Source of the DNA: Salipiger sp. H15
GTDB lineage: Bacteria; Pseudomonadota; Alphaproteobacteria; Rhodobacterales; Rhodobacteraceae
Direction of reading: 5' to 3'
NCBI RefSeq assembly: GCF_040409955.1
Contig: NZ_CP123388.1
Coordinates: 124,001-188,000, forward strand
Length of the DNA: 64,000 nucleotides
The notes under the pieces were generated by a model. It made no database searches. It saw only the letters and a list, made by a program, of their open reading frames with translations, and was not told the origin of the DNA. Shown piece by piece: positions 18,431-27,221 of this stretch. The translations under genes were made by a program, and so were the position numbers. The number at the start of each line of letters is the position of its first letter. The stretch's first letter is position 1.

Positions 18431-19402
18431 ATGCGTTTCACCACTTTCGCCACCGCCGCGGCCCTTGCCGTCGTCGCCGGTTCCGCACTCGCCGCCGACA
18501 TGAAGTTCGCCAATTTCATGCCGCCGACCCACCCCTATGTCGCGGGCGCGTTCCAGCCCTTCGCCGACATGGTGGCCGAGAAATCGAAGGGCGAGCTGAC
18601 CGTCACGCTCTACAACGGCGGCGAACTTGGGCCGGGCCCGGTCGAGCAGTACAGCCGTGTCGTCGATGGCGTCGCAGAGTTCGCCATCTCGCTGCCGGGC
18701 TACACCGCCTCGAACTTCCCGCTGACGTTGATCGCCGAGCTGCCCGACGTGATCGAGGAAGACACCGGCACCGAGAAGCTGTGGGAGCACATCGACCTCT
18801 TCCAATCCGAGTACCGCCGCGTGCAGCTGGTCTCGCTGTGGTCGAGCGCCGAGAACGTGCTCTACATGCGCGACACGCCCGTGGACTCGCCCGATGACCT
18901 CGCCGGCAAGAAGATCCGCGTGCCCTCGCGCAACACCGGCAAGCTGGTCGAGGCCTGGGGCGCGACCCCGGTGTCGATGCCGGTGAACGAGATCTACAAC
19001 GCCATGCAGACCGGCGTGATCGACGGCGCGATGATTGACGCGACCGCCACCCGCGCCTTCAAGCTGGGCGAGGTGGCCAATTACCTGACGCTGGGCATGG
19101 AAACCACCAACTCGCCGTTCTTCATCGTGATGAACCGCGACGCATGGCAGGGCCTTTCCGAGGACGAGCAGGCCGCCGTCAAGGACGCGGGCCGCGAGGC
19201 GTCGGTGCTGGGCAACAAGGTGCAGCTGACCGTGGCCGCCGACGGCATCGAGGCCTTCCGCGCCATGGACGGCAAGCAGGTGATCGAACTGACCCCCGAG
19301 CAGGCGGCGCCGTTCAACGAGGCGGCGCTGAAGGTCACCGACGAGGTCGTCGCGGAAACCGGCGGCGAGGCGCAGGCCATCGTCGACGCGCTCGCCGACT
19401 GA
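18431..19402 (+). CDS. TRAP transporter receptor DctP, without adjacent permease genes
   Basis: 323 aa, Sec signal peptide (1-22, cleavage at ALA). DctP hallmarks: KFANFMPPTHPYVAGAFQPF at the mature start, the KKIRVPSRNTGKLVEAWGAT segment with the Arg that binds the ligand carboxylate, and MPVNEIYNAMQTGVIDGAM. Good ribosome site (GGGGAGGA). No DctQ/DctM gene follows; a strong terminator ends it. It follows the LysR gene by 111 bp and may bind an aromatic or related acid and use permease subunits encoded elsewhere. Confidence 0.85.
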   Translation: MRFTTFATAAALAVVAGSALAADMKFANFMPPTHPYVAGAFQPFADMVAEKSKGELTVTLYNGGELGPGPVEQYSRVVDGVAEFAISLPGYTASNFPLTLIAELPDVIEEDTGTEKLWEHIDLFQSEYRRVQLVSLWSSAENVLYMRDTPVDSPDDLAGKKIRVPSRNTGKLVEAWGATPVSMPVNEIYNAMQTGVIDGAMIDATATRAFKLGEVANYLTLGMETTNSPFFIVMNRDAWQGLSEDEQAAVKDAGREASVLGNKVQLTVAADGIEAFRAMDGKQVIELTPEQAAPFNEAALKVTDEVVAETGGEAQAIVDALAD

Positions 19403-19424
19403 CGGCAGCTTCCGAGCAGTGGCA

Positions 19425-19454
19425 CCGCCCGGGCGATCGGTTTCGCCCGGGCGG
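19425..19454 (+). terminator. Strong rho-independent-like terminator after dctP
   Basis: Perfect 12-bp stem CCGCCCGGGCGA / TCGCCCGGGCGG with a 6-base loop, followed by TTTGCTTCTT. It isolates the receptor gene from the helicase gene. Confidence 0.8.
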
Positions 19455-19584
19455 TTTGCTTCTTGCGGGACGGAGCGTTGCTCGCGGGGAGTTGCCGCGA
19501 GATCGAAGTTCCCATTATGTTCCCGATCCGCTATGCTCGCCGTGATCAGACCAAGCCGCAGGGCAGCGCAGGATCGGGCAGCAG

Positions 19585-21654
19585 ATGACACAGGCACAGA
19601 CACAGGCACCGCAGGCCGACCCCCTCGCGGCGCTGAACGAGAACCAGCGCGCCGCCGCGACCTTCGGCATCAGCCCCGGCGACACCACGCCGCCGCCGCC
19701 GCTGCTGGTCATCGCGGGGGCGGGCTCGGGCAAGACCAGCACGCTCGCCCACCGTGTCGCGCACCTGCTGATGAACGGCGCCGATCCGCAGCGGATCCTG
19801 CTGATGACCTTCTCGCGCCGCGCCGCGACCGAGCTCACCCGCCGGGTCGAGGCGATCACCACCCGCGCCATGGGCACCGGCGTCGTCGCCGAGGCGCTGA
19901 GCTGGGCGGGCACCTTCCACGCCATCGGCGCGCGGCTCCTGCGCGAGCACGCGCTGGCGATCGGGCTGAACCCCGAGTTCTCGATCCACGACCGCGAGGA
20001 CAGCGCTGACCTGATGAACCTCTGCCGCAACGGGCTGGGCCTCTCGCAGACCGAGAAGCGCTTTCCCGCCAAGGGCACCTGCCTTGCGATCTATTCCCGC
20101 GCGGTGAACGCGGGCGAGCCGCTCGACGAGGTGCTGCGCGACCATTTCCCCTGGTGCGCCATGTGGGAGGCGGAGCTGAAGAAGCTCTTCGGCGCCTATG
20201 TCCGCGCCAAGCAGGAGCAGAACGTGCTCGACTACGACGACCTGCTGCTGGCCTGGGCGCAGGTCATGTCGGATGCCGAGTTCGCTGCCCATATCGGCAG
20301 CGGCTGGGATCACGTGCTGATCGACGAGTACCAGGACACCAACCGGCTGCAGGCACGCATCCTCATGGCGTTGAAGCCCGACGGGCGGGGGCTGACGGTG
20401 GTCGGCGACGACGCGCAGTCGATCTACGCCTTCCGCGCCGCCACGGTGCGCAACATCCTCGACTTCCCCGCCGCCTTCGCGCCGCCCGCCGATGTCATCA
20501 CGCTCGACCGCAACTACCGCTCGACCGCGCCCATCCTCGAGGCCGCCAACGCGGTGATCGGCCAGGCGCGCGAGCGCTTCACCAAGAACCTCTGGACCAC
20601 CCGCGCCTCGGCCGAGAAGCCGCGCCTCGTGACCGTCAGCACCGAGGCCGACCAGGCGCGCTACATGGTGGACCGCATCCTCGAGGACCGCGAGATCGGC
20701 ACCTCGCTCAAGCAGCAGGCGGTGCTTTTCCGCACTTCGAGCCACTCGGCGCAGATCGAGGCCGAGCTGACCCGCCGCAACGTGCCCTACGTGAAATTCG
20801 GCGGGCTGAAGTTCCTCGACAGCGCCCATGTGAAGGACCTGCTGTCGGTGCTGCGCCTCGCGCGCAACCCGCGCGACCGGGTGGCGGGCTTCCGGGTGCT
20901 GCAGCTCATTCCCGGCATCGGGCCGAAGTCGGCGGCCAACATCCTCGATGCGCTCGACCTCTCGCCCGATCCCGCCGCCGCGCTGGCCGACGTGGCACCC
21001 CCGGCCAAGGCCGAGGCCGACTGGCCCGGCTTCGTCGCCGCGATGACCACCCGCGCCCCATGGCCCGCCGCCATCGGCCTTGCGCGGGCCTGGTACGAGC
21101 CGCACCTCACGCGCATCCACGAGGATGCCGACACCCGCCGCGACGACCTGCTGCAGCTCGAACAGATCGCGCTTGGCTACCCCTCGGCCGAGGCTTTCCT
21201 GACCGAGCTGACCCTCGATCCGCCCGATGCCACCTCGGACCGGTCCGGCGTGCCGCTGAAGGACGAGGATTACCTGATCCTCTCGACCATCCACTCGGCC
21301 AAGGGGCAGGAGTGGAAATCGGTCTACCTGCTCAACGCCGTCGACGGCTGCATCCCCTCGGACCTCGGCACCGGCTCGACGCCCGAGCTCGAGGAGGAGC
21401 GGCGGCTGCTCTACGTCGCGATGACCCGCGCCAAGGACCGGCTGACGCTGGGCCTGCCGCTGCGCTTCTACGTCACCCAGCAGACGCGCGGCGGCGACCG
21501 GCACGTCTATGCCACCCGCACGCGCTTCATCTCGCGCGAGATGCTCGAGCATTTCGAGAACACCCACTGGTCGCCCGCTCCGCAGGGCGGTGCCACCGCG
21601 CCGGCGCCCGGCAGGATCGATATCTCAGCCAAGATGCGCGAGATGTGGGGCTGA
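19585..21654 (+). CDS. UvrD/PcrA-like superfamily 1A DNA helicase
   Basis: 689 aa with the full SF1A motif set: LNENQRAAA (Q motif), AGAGSGKTST (Walker A), MTFSRRAATELTRR (Ia), DEYQDTNRLQ (Walker B), VGDDAQSIYAFRAA (III), LDRNYRST (IV), TIHSAKGQEWKSVYL (V) and LLYVAMTRAKDRL (VI). It should translocate 3'-5' on single-stranded DNA. A helix-hairpin-helix-like IPGIGPKSAANIL (about 440-453) lies in the 2B region. About 40-90 residues shorter than UvrD. No DNA repair partners are adjacent and the gene stands alone between catabolic operons. Confidence 0.9.
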   Translation: MTQAQTQAPQADPLAALNENQRAAATFGISPGDTTPPPPLLVIAGAGSGKTSTLAHRVAHLLMNGADPQRILLMTFSRRAATELTRRVEAITTRAMGTGVVAEALSWAGTFHAIGARLLREHALAIGLNPEFSIHDREDSADLMNLCRNGLGLSQTEKRFPAKGTCLAIYSRAVNAGEPLDEVLRDHFPWCAMWEAELKKLFGAYVRAKQEQNVLDYDDLLLAWAQVMSDAEFAAHIGSGWDHVLIDEYQDTNRLQARILMALKPDGRGLTVVGDDAQSIYAFRAATVRNILDFPAAFAPPADVITLDRNYRSTAPILEAANAVIGQARERFTKNLWTTRASAEKPRLVTVSTEADQARYMVDRILEDREIGTSLKQQAVLFRTSSHSAQIEAELTRRNVPYVKFGGLKFLDSAHVKDLLSVLRLARNPRDRVAGFRVLQLIPGIGPKSAANILDALDLSPDPAAALADVAPPAKAEADWPGFVAAMTTRAPWPAAIGLARAWYEPHLTRIHEDADTRRDDLLQLEQIALGYPSAEAFLTELTLDPPDATSDRSGVPLKDEDYLILSTIHSAKGQEWKSVYLLNAVDGCIPSDLGTGSTPELEEERRLLYVAMTRAKDRLTLGLPLRFYVTQQTRGGDRHVYATRTRFISREMLEHFENTHWSPAPQGGATAPAPGRIDISAKMREMWG

Positions 21655-21985
21655 TCCCGAGGCCCGTGCGCAAGGTCCGGCGGGGCGGTTCTGATCGTTC
21701 GTGCACATATGATGTGCGCGGGGGTGCCAAGGCGGATGACGCAACGCCGGGTTTGCCCGGCATCCGCGCCCGGGAGATCCGGTCATTTTGACGGGAAAAC
21801 CCGTCAGCCCGCCCTCTCATCACATTTTTGTAAACGAATTCAATGGACCTATGATCTGTGATCATAGCTGCCCTGCAAGGGTGCCTTCCCCGCTTGCGCG
21901 CCAAAATGACGCGGCGTAGGGCGGCAAAGTGTCGCTTTTCGTTAGCGCACAAACGTTCCACCCATACCGGCAGGACACCCCTGAC
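21655..21985 (+). promoter_or_regulatory. Promoter region of the FAD-dehydrogenase operon, with a perfect palindrome
   Basis: No gene is seen in these 331 bp. CTATGATCTGTGATCATAG (21849-21867) is an inverted repeat with 8-bp perfect arms around TGT, inside the AT-rich stretch ACATTTTTGTAAACGAATTC. The size and symmetry fit a dimeric regulator such as GntR/FadR or LacI type. No regulator gene is next to it. An ATG-rich stretch at about 21707 (CATATGATG) has no coding frame. Confidence 0.55.
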
Positions 21986-22687
21986 ATGACCGATCTTCCC
22001 GGATACCCGAGCCGCCGGAGCTTCCTGAAAGCCACCGCCGCCGGGGCCGCTCTTTCCGGGCTCGCACTGCCTGCCTCCGCGCAGCAGAAGCCGCAGCCCG
22101 TTCCGCTCGACGAGTACCAGCGCGAATACCTGAATGCCGACGAATGGGCGTTCATCATGGCCGCGACCGCGCGGCTGATCCCCTCCGAAGGCGAGGGCCC
22201 CGGCGCCATCGAGGCGCGCGTGCCCGTGTTCATCGACCGCCAGCTCGCCAGCGACTACGGCACCGCCGACGACTGGTACATGGAAGGTCCGCACGACCCC
22301 GCCGCCGAGCCCGCGCGCGGCTGGCAGACGCCGCTGAACCCGGCCGAGATCTACCGGCAGGGCATTCCCGCCTTCAACGCCTGGTGCGAAGAGACCCATG
22401 GCGCGGTCTTCGCCGAGCTCTCGGCCGAGCAGCAGGACGCCGCCCTCACCTCGCTGCAGAAGGGTGACGTCGCGCTGGCTCCCGAGCTTTCCGAGTTCTG
22501 GGGCATCCTGCTCGGCAACACCAAGGAAGGCTACTTCGCCGACCCACAATACGGCGGCAACCACGGCATGCAGTCCTGGGTCTACATCGGCTTCCCCGGC
22601 GCCCGCGCGGCCTACCGGGAATGGCCCGAGCGCCACAACGTGAAATACCCGCTGGGTCCGGTCTCGATCAGCGGCGAAAGGGCATAA
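21986..22687 (+). CDS. FAD-dependent dehydrogenase small (gamma) subunit, Tat-exported
   Basis: 233 aa, gluconate 2-dehydrogenase subunit 3 family. A twin-arginine signal (SRRSFLKATAAGAAL, about residues 8-32) carries the folded complex to the periplasm; the catalytic subunit has no signal and probably travels with it. The body keeps the family pattern (LNADEWAFIMAATARLIPSE and DRQLASDYG). Start at 21986 is chosen because the upstream ATG at 21929 adds 19 residues ahead of the Tat motif. Two bases separate it from the flavoprotein gene. Confidence 0.88.
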   Translation: MTDLPGYPSRRSFLKATAAGAALSGLALPASAQQKPQPVPLDEYQREYLNADEWAFIMAATARLIPSEGEGPGAIEARVPVFIDRQLASDYGTADDWYMEGPHDPAAEPARGWQTPLNPAEIYRQGIPAFNAWCEETHGAVFAELSAEQQDAALTSLQKGDVALAPELSEFWGILLGNTKEGYFADPQYGGNHGMQSWVYIGFPGARAAYREWPERHNVKYPLGPVSISGERA

Positions 22688-22689
22688 CC

Positions 22690-24459
22690 ATGGCACGTCA
22701 GGAAAAGAAGAAGGACGTGGTCATCGTCGGCCTCGGCTGGACCGGCTCGATCGCAGGGATCGAACTGGCGCAGGAAGGCCTCGACATCGTCGCGCTCGAG
22801 CGCGGCCATGACCAGGACACCGTCCCGAATTTCGAATACCCGCAGCAGATCGACGAGCTGAAATACGGCGTGCGTCTGAAGATGATGCAGAAGCCGTCGC
22901 AGCAGACGCTCACCGTGCGCCGCAACGACGGCGAGACCGCGCTGCCCTACCGCTCGCTCGGCTCCTTCCTGCCCGGCAACGGCGTCGGCGGCGCCGGCAC
23001 GCACTGGAACGGCCTCAACTGGCGGCCGCAGCCGGCCGAGCTGAAGCTGCGCAGCCACGTGCGCGACAACTGGGGCGAGGAGATCATTCCCGAGGGGATG
23101 AACCTGCGCGACTACCCGGTCAGCTACGACGAGCTCGAGCCCTTCTTCACCCGTTTCGAGAAGGTCGCGGGGATCTCGGGCTACGCCGGCAACCTCAACG
23201 GCGAGATCCGCGAAGGCGGCAACCCGTTCGAGGGGCCGCGTTCGGAAGACTACCCGATGCCGCCGCTGCCGACGACCTATGACGCGTCGAAGTTCCGCGA
23301 CGCCTGCACCGCCATGGGCTACCACCCGTTCGAGGCCCCCGCGGGCATCGCCTCGACCGCCTACGTGAACCCCTACGGCATGCAGATGGGCCCGTGCAAC
23401 TTCTGCGGCTTCTGCGAGCGCTTCGGCTGCTACCAGTATTCCAAGGCCTCGCCGCAGACGGCGATCCTCGGCGCGCTGAAGCGGATGCCGAACTTCGAGT
23501 ACCGCACCCGCTCGGAGGTGCTGCGGGTGGAACTGGCCGCCGACGGCAAGACCGCGACCGGCGTCACCTACTGGGACGAGGAAGCCGGCGAGGAGGTGTT
23601 CCAGCCCGCCGACATCGTGATCCTGTCGAGCTACCAGCTCAACAACGTGCACCTGATGCTGCTCTCGGGTCTCGGCGAGGCCTACAACCCGCTGACGGGC
23701 GAGGGCACGCTGGGCAAGAACTACGCCTACCAGATGAACGGCGGCATCACGATGTTCTTCAAGGAGGACAACTTCAACCCGTTCGTCGGCCACGGCGCCA
23801 ACGGCATCTGCATCGACGATTTCTCGGTCGCGCAGAACGACTTCGGCGCCGAGGGCTTCATCGGCGGCGCCTATTGGCGCGCGGGCACCTTCAACGGCCA
23901 GCCGATCCGCAGCATGCCGCTGCCGAAGGGCACGCCGAGCTGGGGCGCGGGCTGGAAGCAGGGCATCGGCGAATGGTACGGCCATGCCATGTCGATCGGC
24001 TCGCATGGCTCGCACATGTCCTATGCGAACAACCACCTCGACCTTGACCCGACCTACACCGACCGCCACGGCCGGCCGCTCATGCGCATGACGTTCAACT
24101 GGCAGGAAAACGACCTGAAGATGAACCAGTTCATGAAGCGCAAGATGGAGCCGGTCGCCGCCTCGATGAACCCCGACCTCATGCAGCCGGGCTTCAAGGA
24201 CGTGGGCGCGATGTACGACGTGCGACCCTACCAGACGACGCACAACACCGGCGGGCACATCATGGCCGAGAACGCCCGCGAGGGCGCGGTCAACCGCTAC
24301 TCGCAGACCTTCAAGGCGCACAACGTCTTCGCCATGGGCGCGGGCAACTTCGTGCAGAACACCCAGTACAACCCGACCGGGCTTGTCGGCGGTCTGGCCT
24401 ATCACACGGTGCACGCGATCCGCACGCAGTACCTCTCGAACCCCCGTCCGCTGGTCTGA
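22690..24459 (+). CDS. GMC-family FAD dehydrogenase catalytic subunit (gluconate/sorbitol/glucose type)
   Basis: 589 aa. The FAD-binding GLGWTGSIAGIELA lies at about residues 14-27, and GNGVGGAGTHWNGLNWR is the second FAD contact. A cysteine cluster, CNFCGFCERFGC (about 236-247), matches the 3Fe-4S site of three-subunit FAD glucose/gluconate dehydrogenases. The C-terminal HNTGGHIM and QYNPTGLVGGLAYHT carry the active-site His/Asn region. It oxidises a sugar or polyol in the periplasm and passes electrons through the cytochrome to the quinone pool. Specificity cannot be fixed from sequence. Confidence 0.9.
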   Translation: MARQEKKKDVVIVGLGWTGSIAGIELAQEGLDIVALERGHDQDTVPNFEYPQQIDELKYGVRLKMMQKPSQQTLTVRRNDGETALPYRSLGSFLPGNGVGGAGTHWNGLNWRPQPAELKLRSHVRDNWGEEIIPEGMNLRDYPVSYDELEPFFTRFEKVAGISGYAGNLNGEIREGGNPFEGPRSEDYPMPPLPTTYDASKFRDACTAMGYHPFEAPAGIASTAYVNPYGMQMGPCNFCGFCERFGCYQYSKASPQTAILGALKRMPNFEYRTRSEVLRVELAADGKTATGVTYWDEEAGEEVFQPADIVILSSYQLNNVHLMLLSGLGEAYNPLTGEGTLGKNYAYQMNGGITMFFKEDNFNPFVGHGANGICIDDFSVAQNDFGAEGFIGGAYWRAGTFNGQPIRSMPLPKGTPSWGAGWKQGIGEWYGHAMSIGSHGSHMSYANNHLDLDPTYTDRHGRPLMRMTFNWQENDLKMNQFMKRKMEPVAASMNPDLMQPGFKDVGAMYDVRPYQTTHNTGGHIMAENAREGAVNRYSQTFKAHNVFAMGAGNFVQNTQYNPTGLVGGLAYHTVHAIRTQYLSNPRPLV

Positions 24460-24470
24460 GGAGCAGGTAA

Positions 24471-25826
24471 ATGAGAACTTTCCTCCGCATCCTCGGCGGC
24501 CTGGCCGTGCTGGGCGTGATCGCCCTCCTGGCCTTCATCTTCGTGCCGGTGCAGCTCAGCAAGCCGGCGCAGCAGCTGGCCGCCGACTGGCAGCCGGAAC
24601 CGGGGCAGGGCGAATACGTCATGCACGCCTCGGACTGCGTGGCCTGCCACACCGCCGAAGGCGGCGAGCCGCTGGCCGGCGGCCGTGCCATCGCCTCGCC
24701 CATGGGTACCATCTGGTCCACCAACATCACTCCCGATCCCGAGACCGGCATCGGCGACTGGAGTTATGACGAGTTCCGCGCCGCCATGGTCGACGGCATC
24801 GCCAAGGGCGGCACGCATCTCTACCCGGCCATGCCCTACGAGAACTACCGCCTGATGAAGGAAGAGGACATCCGTGCCCTCTACGACTACCTCATGGCCG
24901 AGGTGGCGCCGGTGAAGAACGAGGTGCAGGACACCCGCCTGAGCTTCCCCTTCAACCTGCGCTTCGGCATCCGGGCGTGGAACTGGCTGGCGCTGACCCA
25001 TGACGCCGGCTTCAACCCGGTCGGCACCTCCGGGCTGCAGGACCGCGGCCAGTACCTCGTCGAGGGGCCCGGCCACTGCGCCGCCTGCCACAGCCCGCGC
25101 ACGCCCTTCATGGCGCAGGACGGGGTGACCGCGGCGGATGACGCCTTCCTCACCGGCGGCGTCATCGACGGCTGGAACGCGCCCGCCCTGCGCGGCGAGG
25201 GCTCGGCCCCGCAGCAGTGGTCGGTCGGCGAACTCGCCGCCTACCTCGCCACCGGCCGCAACATCCACTCCGCCGCCAATGGCGAGATGGGTCTCGTGGT
25301 CGAGCACTCGCTGCAGTACCTGACCGACGAGGACAACCTCGCCATGGCCGCCTTCCTCAAGGGCATGGACGGGGCAACGGTCGAGGTGCCCGAGAGCTTC
25401 GCTGCCAATGGCACCGGCGCGATCGAGGTGCCGGGTGCGGATGCTGCCGGCGAGGCGACCGCGACGCTGCTGACCGAGGCCAGCCCGGACATGCCGCTTG
25501 GCGCGCGGCTCTACAGCGACAGCTGCATCGGCTGCCACTTCGCCACCGGCAAGGGCGCGCCCGAGATCTTCCCCGAGCTGCAGGGCAACCACCTGGTGAC
25601 CGGCTCGGAAACGGGCCCGCTGATCTCGGTGATCCTGGACGGCGCCGAGGTGCCGAGCACCGCCAAGCGCCCGATGACTCTGCGCATGCAGGGCTACAGG
25701 GACCGCCTGTCGGACGAGGAAGTCGCCGAGCTCGCGACCTGGCTGCGCCAGGCCTGGGGCAACGATGGCGGCCCGGTGAGCGCCGCCGAGGTCGCCGCGG
25801 TGCGCAACGCCTCCGCCAACCACTGA
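24471..25826 (+). CDS. Membrane-anchored triheme cytochrome c subunit of FAD dehydrogenase
   Basis: 451 aa. A hydrophobic N-terminal segment (about 5-27) acts as signal or anchor. Three CxxCH heme sites: CVACH (56-60), CAACH (about 203) and CIGCH (about 352), each in a class I cytochrome domain; Met ligands are likely in SPMGTIW, NGEMGL and RPMTLRM. It takes electrons from the flavoprotein and reduces ubiquinone. Eleven bases after the catalytic gene; a clear terminator follows. With the gamma and FAD subunits it makes a complete complex. Confidence 0.9.
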   Translation: MRTFLRILGGLAVLGVIALLAFIFVPVQLSKPAQQLAADWQPEPGQGEYVMHASDCVACHTAEGGEPLAGGRAIASPMGTIWSTNITPDPETGIGDWSYDEFRAAMVDGIAKGGTHLYPAMPYENYRLMKEEDIRALYDYLMAEVAPVKNEVQDTRLSFPFNLRFGIRAWNWLALTHDAGFNPVGTSGLQDRGQYLVEGPGHCAACHSPRTPFMAQDGVTAADDAFLTGGVIDGWNAPALRGEGSAPQQWSVGELAAYLATGRNIHSAANGEMGLVVEHSLQYLTDEDNLAMAAFLKGMDGATVEVPESFAANGTGAIEVPGADAAGEATATLLTEASPDMPLGARLYSDSCIGCHFATGKGAPEIFPELQGNHLVTGSETGPLISVILDGAEVPSTAKRPMTLRMQGYRDRLSDEEVAELATWLRQAWGNDGGPVSAAEVAAVRNASANH

Positions 25827-25845
25827 CGCGCGGCAGGACCGCAAC

Positions 25846-25877
25846 GAAGAGGGGCCGGTCTTTCCGGCCCCTTCTTC
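25846..25877 (+). terminator. Terminator after the cytochrome gene
   Basis: GAAGAGGGGCCGG pairs with CCGGCCCCTTCTTC around loop TCTTT (8 perfect GC pairs plus an A/T-rich base with one bulge), followed by ATTTCC. It closes the dehydrogenase operon. Confidence 0.75.
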
Positions 25878-26069
25878 ATTTCCGACCGGGCTCAGCCGCG
25901 CCGCCGCGCCCCCGTCTTCTTCTCTTTCCAAATACGCCCGCCGGAGGCGGTCCCGCCCTCCGGGCCCGCGCGGCGCCGCCCATCTGCGCGGCGGCGCAGT
26001 CAGGCTTTGCGTCCGGCGCCCGCATCGGCGAAAAGGCCGGGGACCTGCGCAATCCGAAGGACCCACGGC

Positions 26070-27221
26070 GTGAGCGACAGCCTCTTTCACTGGCACCCCG
26101 CGTGCCGCCTGCTGGAACCGCAAACCCCGGATGACGTGCTCGACGCGCTCTGCGCCGCACTGCGCGACGGCGCGGGCTTCACCATCGGGGAGACGGGGCT
26201 CGCGCGGCTGCCGGAGGAGCAGGGTATCCTGCAGAGCCGCTCGTCCGGCACCACCGGCGGGGCAAAGGCGATCCGGCGCACGCATGGCTCGTGGATCGCC
26301 AGCTTCCGGGTGAATGCCGAGGTGCTGGGCGTCACCCCGGCGGATGTCTACGGGGTTCTCGGCGCGCCGGTACATTCGCTGGCGCTCTACGCCATCGCCG
26401 AGGCGGCCTGGCTTGGCGCGGATCTCCTTTGCCTCCACGCGCAGCGCCCGGCGCGGCAGGCCGAGGCGCTGCGCGACGCGGGGGCCACGCTGCTCTACGC
26501 CACGCCGACCCAGCTGCGTCTGCTCTGCGAGGCGGGACAGGCGCTGCCGGACCTGCGGCACATCCTTTGCGGCGGCGGGCGGATGCCCGAGGGTCTTCGC
26601 GCACGGATCGCGCAGCTCTGCCCCAACGCCGCTTTGCGGGAGTTCTACGGCGCCGCCGAGACCAGCTTCATCGCCTGGGGCGATGCCGGAACGCCCGAGG
26701 GGGCGGTGGGCCGCGCCTATCCCGGGGTCGAGATCCGCATCGACGCGCCCGCGGGCGAGGTCGGCGAGATCTGGGTGCGCAGCCCCTATCTCTTCGAGGG
26801 TTATGCCGAGGGCAGCAGCGCCGACACGCGCTGGCGGGACGGGTTCGTCACCGTGGGCGAGATGGGGCGGCTCGATGGTGAGGGCTGCCTGGCCGTCGCC
26901 GGGCGGCGCAGCCGGATGGTGACCATCGCCGACCGGAACGTCTTTCCCGAGGATATCGAGGCGCTGCTGCTGGCCGAGCCCGGCGTGCGCCATTGCGCCG
27001 TGATGCCGCGCGCGGATCCGCGGCGCGGGGTGCACCTCGTGGCGGTGATCGCGGGGCCCTGCGATGGCGACACTGCCGAGCGCCTGTTGGCGCTCTGCCG
27101 CGGTGCCTTCGGGCCGCTCGCGGCGCCGCGGCGGGTGATCGGCCTCGCGGACTTCCCGCTGACCGCCTCAGGCAAGCCCGACCTGCGCCAGATCGCGGCT
27201 CGGCTGGAGGCGGGGGAATGA
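26070..27221 (+). CDS. AMP-forming acyl-CoA synthetase-like protein (ANL superfamily), short
   Basis: 383 aa, well below the usual 500-550, because the N-terminal subdomain is reduced. The adenylation loop SSGTTGGAKAIRRTHG (about 56-71), EFYGAAETSF (A5), the motif near RDGFVTVGEMGRLDGEG (A7), AGRRSRMVTIADRNVFPEDIE and the catalytic Lys of TASGKPDLRQI (A10) are present. GTG at 26070 is preceded by GAAGGA; other starts lie in non-coding sequence. It overlaps the thiolase start (ATGA). It should activate a carboxylic acid, but the substrate is unknown. Confidence 0.8.
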   Translation: MSDSLFHWHPACRLLEPQTPDDVLDALCAALRDGAGFTIGETGLARLPEEQGILQSRSSGTTGGAKAIRRTHGSWIASFRVNAEVLGVTPADVYGVLGAPVHSLALYAIAEAAWLGADLLCLHAQRPARQAEALRDAGATLLYATPTQLRLLCEAGQALPDLRHILCGGGRMPEGLRARIAQLCPNAALREFYGAAETSFIAWGDAGTPEGAVGRAYPGVEIRIDAPAGEVGEIWVRSPYLFEGYAEGSSADTRWRDGFVTVGEMGRLDGEGCLAVAGRRSRMVTIADRNVFPEDIEALLLAEPGVRHCAVMPRADPRRGVHLVAVIAGPCDGDTAERLLALCRGAFGPLAAPRRVIGLADFPLTASGKPDLRQIAARLEAGE

